From Rickettsiales bacterium (lineage in GTDB: Bacteria > Pseudomonadota > Alphaproteobacteria > Rs-D84), in assembly GCA_031283565.1 (NCBI GenBank), contig JAITBM010000077.1, forward strand, positions 1 to 9,055: 9,055 nt of DNA, given 5' to 3'. Of this stretch, positions 6,309 through 9,055 are shown in pieces. The notes under the pieces are model-generated. The model was not told the origin of the DNA and searched no databases. It was given only the letters and a program-made list of their open reading frames with translations. A program made the translations under genes and the position numbers. Numbering within the stretch: the first letter of the stretch is position 1; every line of letters starts with the position of its first letter.

Positions 6309-7012
6309 GTGAGCGAATTATACCTACAACTTTTATTATTTGCAACCCCGTCCGCAAGGCGTCGTTGAGTCCTAAAAAAAGAGGGGGTCATTGCGCAGCC
6401 ATGCCGGCGCAATTCAGGTAGCAATAAGCATGGACGGATTAAACCCTGATAGCATCGCGCAAAAGAAGTGTGGGGATGGTGATGCAATTTCTACAGCCAT
6501 GCGTTTATATCTTGTTCCTATCCCCTCGCCCAACTATTACAAATTTTCTATGGCTAATTTCAGCGGAATTTATATTGCTCTGGTTGTCTCTCAAATCATC
6601 AAGCATGGTTGGTATTTTTCATTGTGAAATATGAGTCCTGGGCTCCCGTAAATCCGAAATGACGCAAGTGGTATTGATCTGCAGAGAACATAGTCTTCAG
6701 CAAGAAAACGCGATTAAAAAGACTTTGATTGTCAGACGGCGCTTTGCCTTGTATTTATAGTACAATGCTTGCGATATATTTCGAATCACTGGCATTTTTT
6801 ATGTCTTTTGTGCATGCGAAAGAACCAATAGCGGCGCGGCGGCGATACGCAGGGTCCAAAGATACAGTGCGCTTCGACCGACCCTGCTCAAAGATTGCTG
6901 ACATATAAAGAACAGGTTTCTGAAGTCCGGTGATGAAGCTCTTTCCGCTGATTTGGCTAAATTGTGCTCCGAGCAAAAAATAAAATCGTATAAATTCAAT
7001 TGCGTTTTGAAA
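6309..7012. other. About 700-bp stretch with no recognised gene
   Basis: Apart from the tRNA promoter at its left end, this stretch between tRNA-Val and the end of recF holds nothing I can identify. It looks richer in A/T than its neighbours. Open frames are short: 6391-6627 (+, 78 codons from TTG, preceded by a GAGGGGG run, with one hydrophobic stretch near its end), 6755-6976 and 6799-7020 (-, 73 codons each, the second overlapping the recF stop by 8 bp), and 6801-6908 (+, 35 codons). None resembles a family I know. A 7-bp stem (6390-6396 with 6407-6413, 10-nt loop) is followed on the minus strand by a T7 run 9 nt away, an imperfect terminator shape. A possible plus-strand promoter, TTGTCA - 17 bp - TATTTA, lies at 6729-6757. 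I see no tmRNA, SRP RNA or RNase P RNA core motif. Confidence 0.4.
6317..6345 (-). promoter_or_regulatory. Promoter of tRNA-Val
   Basis: On the minus strand TTGCAA (6345-6340), exactly 17 bp, then a perfect TATAAT (6322-6317) form a near-consensus vegetative promoter. The expected start is near 6310, two bases before the mature tRNA 5' end at 6308. The precursor would therefore have an extremely short 5' leader. Confidence 0.72.
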
Positions 7013-8041
7013 TCATACATCGCATACTGCGGCGTCCGGCATATTCAGCGCATGCGCGTCGGTTCCGCTCATCCAGACCTGTGCCTCGGCGCCCGCAAGC
7101 TCAACAAATAGATGATTTCGCGCAGCGGCGTCCAAGTGCGAATCCGCTTCGTCTAAAAGTATGACGGCGGGTCGATCAGGATTTTTTGCCCGCGCGAGTT
7201 TTGCGCTGGCAATGACGATCCGATTAAGCATCAACTTTTGCTGGCCGGAAGAAGTCTTGTCGGCGGCAAGCCCGAGCTCTGCATTCCACGCGATGAAGTC
7301 GGTCTTGTGGGCGCCGTCAATGACTTGCTTGTCGCCAAGAAGAAGCCTGTTTTCGCGCAAATAGTCCCTGTATGTATTCTCGATATCGGCCGCTTTTTGC
7401 CCTGCGATAATTTTCTGCTCCAACAGGCCAAGCAAGCCGATTTCTCCATCCAGAAAATGGTTCAGCTCTGCGGCGTACCGCACTCTCGCGTCGGCGATGG
7501 CGACGGAAACGGAAACTATATTGTTTTCTATGGCGTCTAGCCAATGCTCATCGTGTCCGTTTTTGAGCGCGAAAGCGCGTTCGGACAACAGCTTGGCAAG
7601 TCTTGCAACCCGTCCGGCGTGAGAGGGGGCAGATCCGGCAAGGTTATCGAAAAATCCGCGCCTTGCTGCGGCCGGGCCTGCGAACAAAAGGTCTTCGAAA
7701 GGGGTCAGCCATGCGACGCCGATGATTTTCGCCAAGTCGGAAAGCGGCGCGGCCTTCCCGTTTATTTTCGCTCGCCTGTGCGCGGCGCCCAAATCCCAGA
7801 AAACGCTTATTTCATCGCCCGAGGCCAATGTTGCGGCAATGGCATATCCGTCGGCGCCGAAACGGGCTATGTCGCAGCTTGCGGCATGTCGCAGCCCGAT
7901 CCCGCCGCCCAAAAGAGATATGGCCTCTAAAATGTTGGTTTTGCCTGTGCCATTTTTTCCAACCAGCGCAACTGATCCCGCCGCGTCTATGCGGAAAGTC
8001 TGATGGTTTCGAAAATTTGTCAGCGTCAGTCTGGTAATCAT
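7013..8041 (-). CDS. recF: DNA replication and repair protein RecF
   Basis: The 342-residue product is the SMC/ABC-type ATPase RecF, which with RecO and RecR loads RecA at single-strand gaps. It starts MITRLTLTNFRNHQTF, the typical RecF opening. It has Walker A GKNGTGKT (28-35), the RecF-type block GPAAARRGFFDNLA (122-135), the ABC signature SSGQQKL (264-270) and Walker B VILLDEADSHLD (293-304) with Glu298 as the likely catalytic base. Length is slightly below the usual 355-380. An in-frame TTG 36 bp upstream (8077) would add 12 residues unlike the family; I prefer the ATG at 8041 because homology begins there. No Shine-Dalgarno precedes this ATG, but a -10 box lies so close that a leaderless mRNA is plausible. 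The gene is not beside dnaN or gyrB, where recF often sits, and is divergent from the coupling protein gene. Confidence 0.93.
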   Translation of the reverse strand: MITRLTLTNFRNHQTFRIDAAGSVALVGKNGTGKTNILEAISLLGGGIGLRHAASCDIARFGADGYAIAATLASGDEISVFWDLGAAHRRAKINGKAAPLSDLAKIIGVAWLTPFEDLLFAGPAAARRGFFDNLAGSAPSHAGRVARLAKLLSERAFALKNGHDEHWLDAIENNIVSVSVAIADARVRYAAELNHFLDGEIGLLGLLEQKIIAGQKAADIENTYRDYLRENRLLLGDKQVIDGAHKTDFIAWNAELGLAADKTSSGQQKLMLNRIVIASAKLARAKNPDRPAVILLDEADSHLDAAARNHLFVELAGAEAQVWMSGTDAHALNMPDAAVCDV

Positions 8042-8048
8042 TCGATGA

Positions 8049-8057
8049 AAAATAGCA
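8049..8057 (-). promoter_or_regulatory. Putative extended -10 of recF
   Basis: The minus strand reads TGC-TATTTT (8057-8049). The TGn extension can replace a -35 box. Transcription would start at about 8042, one base before the recF ATG, which fits the absence of a ribosome binding site. Confidence 0.35.
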
Positions 8058-8113
8058 CATTTTTCCACCCTCTGCAATATTCATCACTCCCTATTCCACA
8101 TCCCTAGATAAAA

Positions 8114-8122
8114 TGTTATAAT
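8114..8122 (+). promoter_or_regulatory. Putative extended -10 of the coupling protein gene
   Basis: TGT-TATAAT is a perfect extended -10 element. Its last base, taken as -7, puts +1 at 8129, exactly the A of the second ATG of the gene. The -35 position has no good match (TTCCAC at 8094-8099), as is common for extended -10 promoters. The first ATG (8123) would lie inside the promoter and be untranscribed. Confidence 0.45.
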
Positions 8123-8128
8123 ATGGCC

Positions 8129-9055
8129 ATGGCGGACAAGAAAAAGCCTTTTTTATCGTACACAGGCAAGGGCAAGGGCCTTGGAATATTCAATTCCAAG
8201 AAATACGAGCCGCACGAGCAGGACGCGATGGGCCAGATGTTCTGGCGGATCCGTTGGAATGTTTTTGTTTTTATTCTGACTTATGTGGCTTTGGGCGCGG
8301 CTTTCTGCATAGAGCATGTGTGGCGCTATGGCTGGTCGGTCGCGACGCAGAGATGGCTGCTGGTCTTTTGGCATAATGTGGTGAAATCGTACGGTCTTTC
8401 TATTCTGGCTGAAACCCCGTATTGGCTTGGACGCATGCTTTTCCGCACGGACTTGCCGACGGTCGCGCCGCTCGTGGCATTAATTTTTTATTACGTCTTG
8501 CGAAACGACGCATTCGAGACGGAGCTGAATCCCTACGGGACCGATCAGTACAACAAAGGCTCGTCGAAAAAGGCGACCATTGCGGACATACGCAGGATGA
8601 AGTTGTTCGACGGCTTCATTATAGTTCTGGGTTATTTTAAGAAAAAGCCGCTGAAAATGCCGGAAACACTGTCGGCATTGTGTGTGGCGCCTCCGGGAAC
8701 CGGAAAGACCGCCGGGGTGGTTGTGCCGACTATATTTGAATGCGCTGAAAATGTGTCTATGATCATAAATGATCCCAAGCCGGAATTGAAACAGATAGCT
8801 TCCGGATGGTGCGCGCAGAAAGGATTTGTTTTCATAATGAACTGGGCTGGATTGGATGATCCGGCGCGGGGGATATTCTATCCGTCGTGGAACCCGTTGT
8901 CTTCCGCGCATGTCCCATTCCAGATGGAGCAGAGGGATTTGTACATAGATTCGATATGCTCGGTCCTGATACCGGACAAGGGATCGACAACGGCGGATCC
9001 GCACTGGACGATAACCGGGCGGGCAGCGCTGTCGGGTCTGACGCATTTCATAATA
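8129..9055 (+). CDS. VirD4/TraG-family type IV secretion coupling protein (partial, 3' end missing)
   Basis: An open frame runs without a stop to the window edge (309 codons). Coupling proteins are inner-membrane ATPases that bring DNA or protein substrates to a type IV secretion channel. A charged N-terminus (MADKKK) is followed by two membrane segments (about 44-61 and 109-125), the usual N-terminal anchor. The cytoplasmic ATPase part has Walker A APPGTGKT (187-194), NDPKPEL (214-220) matching the VirD4 D-x-K-x-E segment, a tryptophan block YPSWNPLS (251-258), and HWTITGRAALSGLTHFI, matching the family's W-x-x-x-A/G-R-x-L-L helix. The start is uncertain: ATG at 8123 would add two residues, but a -10 box abuts it and points to 8129; neither has a Shine-Dalgarno. 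Walker B and the all-alpha domain lie beyond the window. Whether it belongs to a conjugation or an effector-secretion system cannot be told here. Confidence 0.87.
   Translation, partial: MADKKKPFLSYTGKGKGLGIFNSKKYEPHEQDAMGQMFWRIRWNVFVFILTYVALGAAFCIEHVWRYGWSVATQRWLLVFWHNVVKSYGLSILAETPYWLGRMLFRTDLPTVAPLVALIFYYVLRNDAFETELNPYGTDQYNKGSSKKATIADIRRMKLFDGFIIVLGYFKKKPLKMPETLSALCVAPPGTGKTAGVVVPTIFECAENVSMIINDPKPELKQIASGWCAQKGFVFIMNWAGLDDPARGIFYPSWNPLSSAHVPFQMEQRDLYIDSICSVLIPDKGSTTADPHWTITGRAALSGLTHFII

Noticed and set aside
6391..6627. 78-codon plus-strand frame as a real gene.
   Set aside because: TTG start, no recognisable family, and other frames of similar length in the same stretch; kept only as part of the gap description and as a finding.
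6366..6639. Direct repeat TGAGTCCT (6366-6373 and 6632-6639) flanking about 258 bp, as a target-site duplication of a small mobile element.
   Set aside because: An 8-bp match is expected by chance several times within a 700-bp stretch, and the inner ends show no terminal inverted repeats.
6799..7020. 73-codon minus-strand frame overlapping the recF stop, as a gene coupled to recF.
   Set aside because: The overlap is suggestive, but the translation looks like no protein I know, an equally long frame covers the same DNA in another phase, and no ribosome binding site decides between them.
8041..8077. TTG at 8077 as the recF start.
   Set aside because: Adds 12 residues absent from the family opening, would lie upstream of the predicted transcript start, and has no well-spaced ribosome binding site.

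Overview
The window looks like an ordinary chromosomal stretch of a Gram-negative bacterium, most likely an alphaproteobacterium. That placement rests on the general character of the Der, RecF and accB-accC products and of the tRNA, not on any database comparison, so it is moderate at best. It holds eight protein genes (two cut by the window edges) and one tRNA gene. Almost all are housekeeping genes. The exception is the last gene, which encodes the front part of a VirD4/TraG-type coupling protein of a type IV secretion or conjugation system.

Layout: (1) 1-1786, plus strand: the end of gatA followed directly by gatB, two subunits of the Asp-tRNA(Asn)/Glu-tRNA(Gln) amidotransferase. (2) 1859-2446, minus strand: a small multi-pass membrane protein resembling the Yip1 family. 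(3) 2510-3805, plus strand: der, a double GTPase of 50S ribosome assembly, divergent from the membrane protein across 63 bp. (4) 6152 down to 3903, minus strand: rnpA, accB and accC in one close-packed set, RNase P protein followed by two acetyl-CoA carboxylase subunits. (5) 6308-6234, minus strand: tRNA-Val(UAC) with encoded CCA and a strong promoter, just upstream of rnpA. (6) 6309-7012: about 700 bp, apparently richer in A/T, with no gene I can identify. (7) 8041-7013, minus strand: recF. (8) 8129 to the window end, plus strand: the coupling protein gene, divergent from recF.

The genes do not form one pathway. Two small themes stand out. The tRNA and the RNase P protein gene are adjacent, one being a substrate and the other a subunit of the enzyme that processes it. 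In addition, recF, the coupling protein gene and possibly rnpA lack Shine-Dalgarno sequences and have -10-like hexamers placed so that transcription would begin at or within a few bases of the start codon, which suggests leaderless mRNAs. accB, der and the membrane protein gene have visible Shine-Dalgarno sequences instead. I found no CRISPR array, insertion sequence, prophage or undescribed defence system. The more unusual points are gene order (rnpA with accBC instead of rpmH/yidC), the predicted leaderless starts, and the unexplained 700-bp gap.
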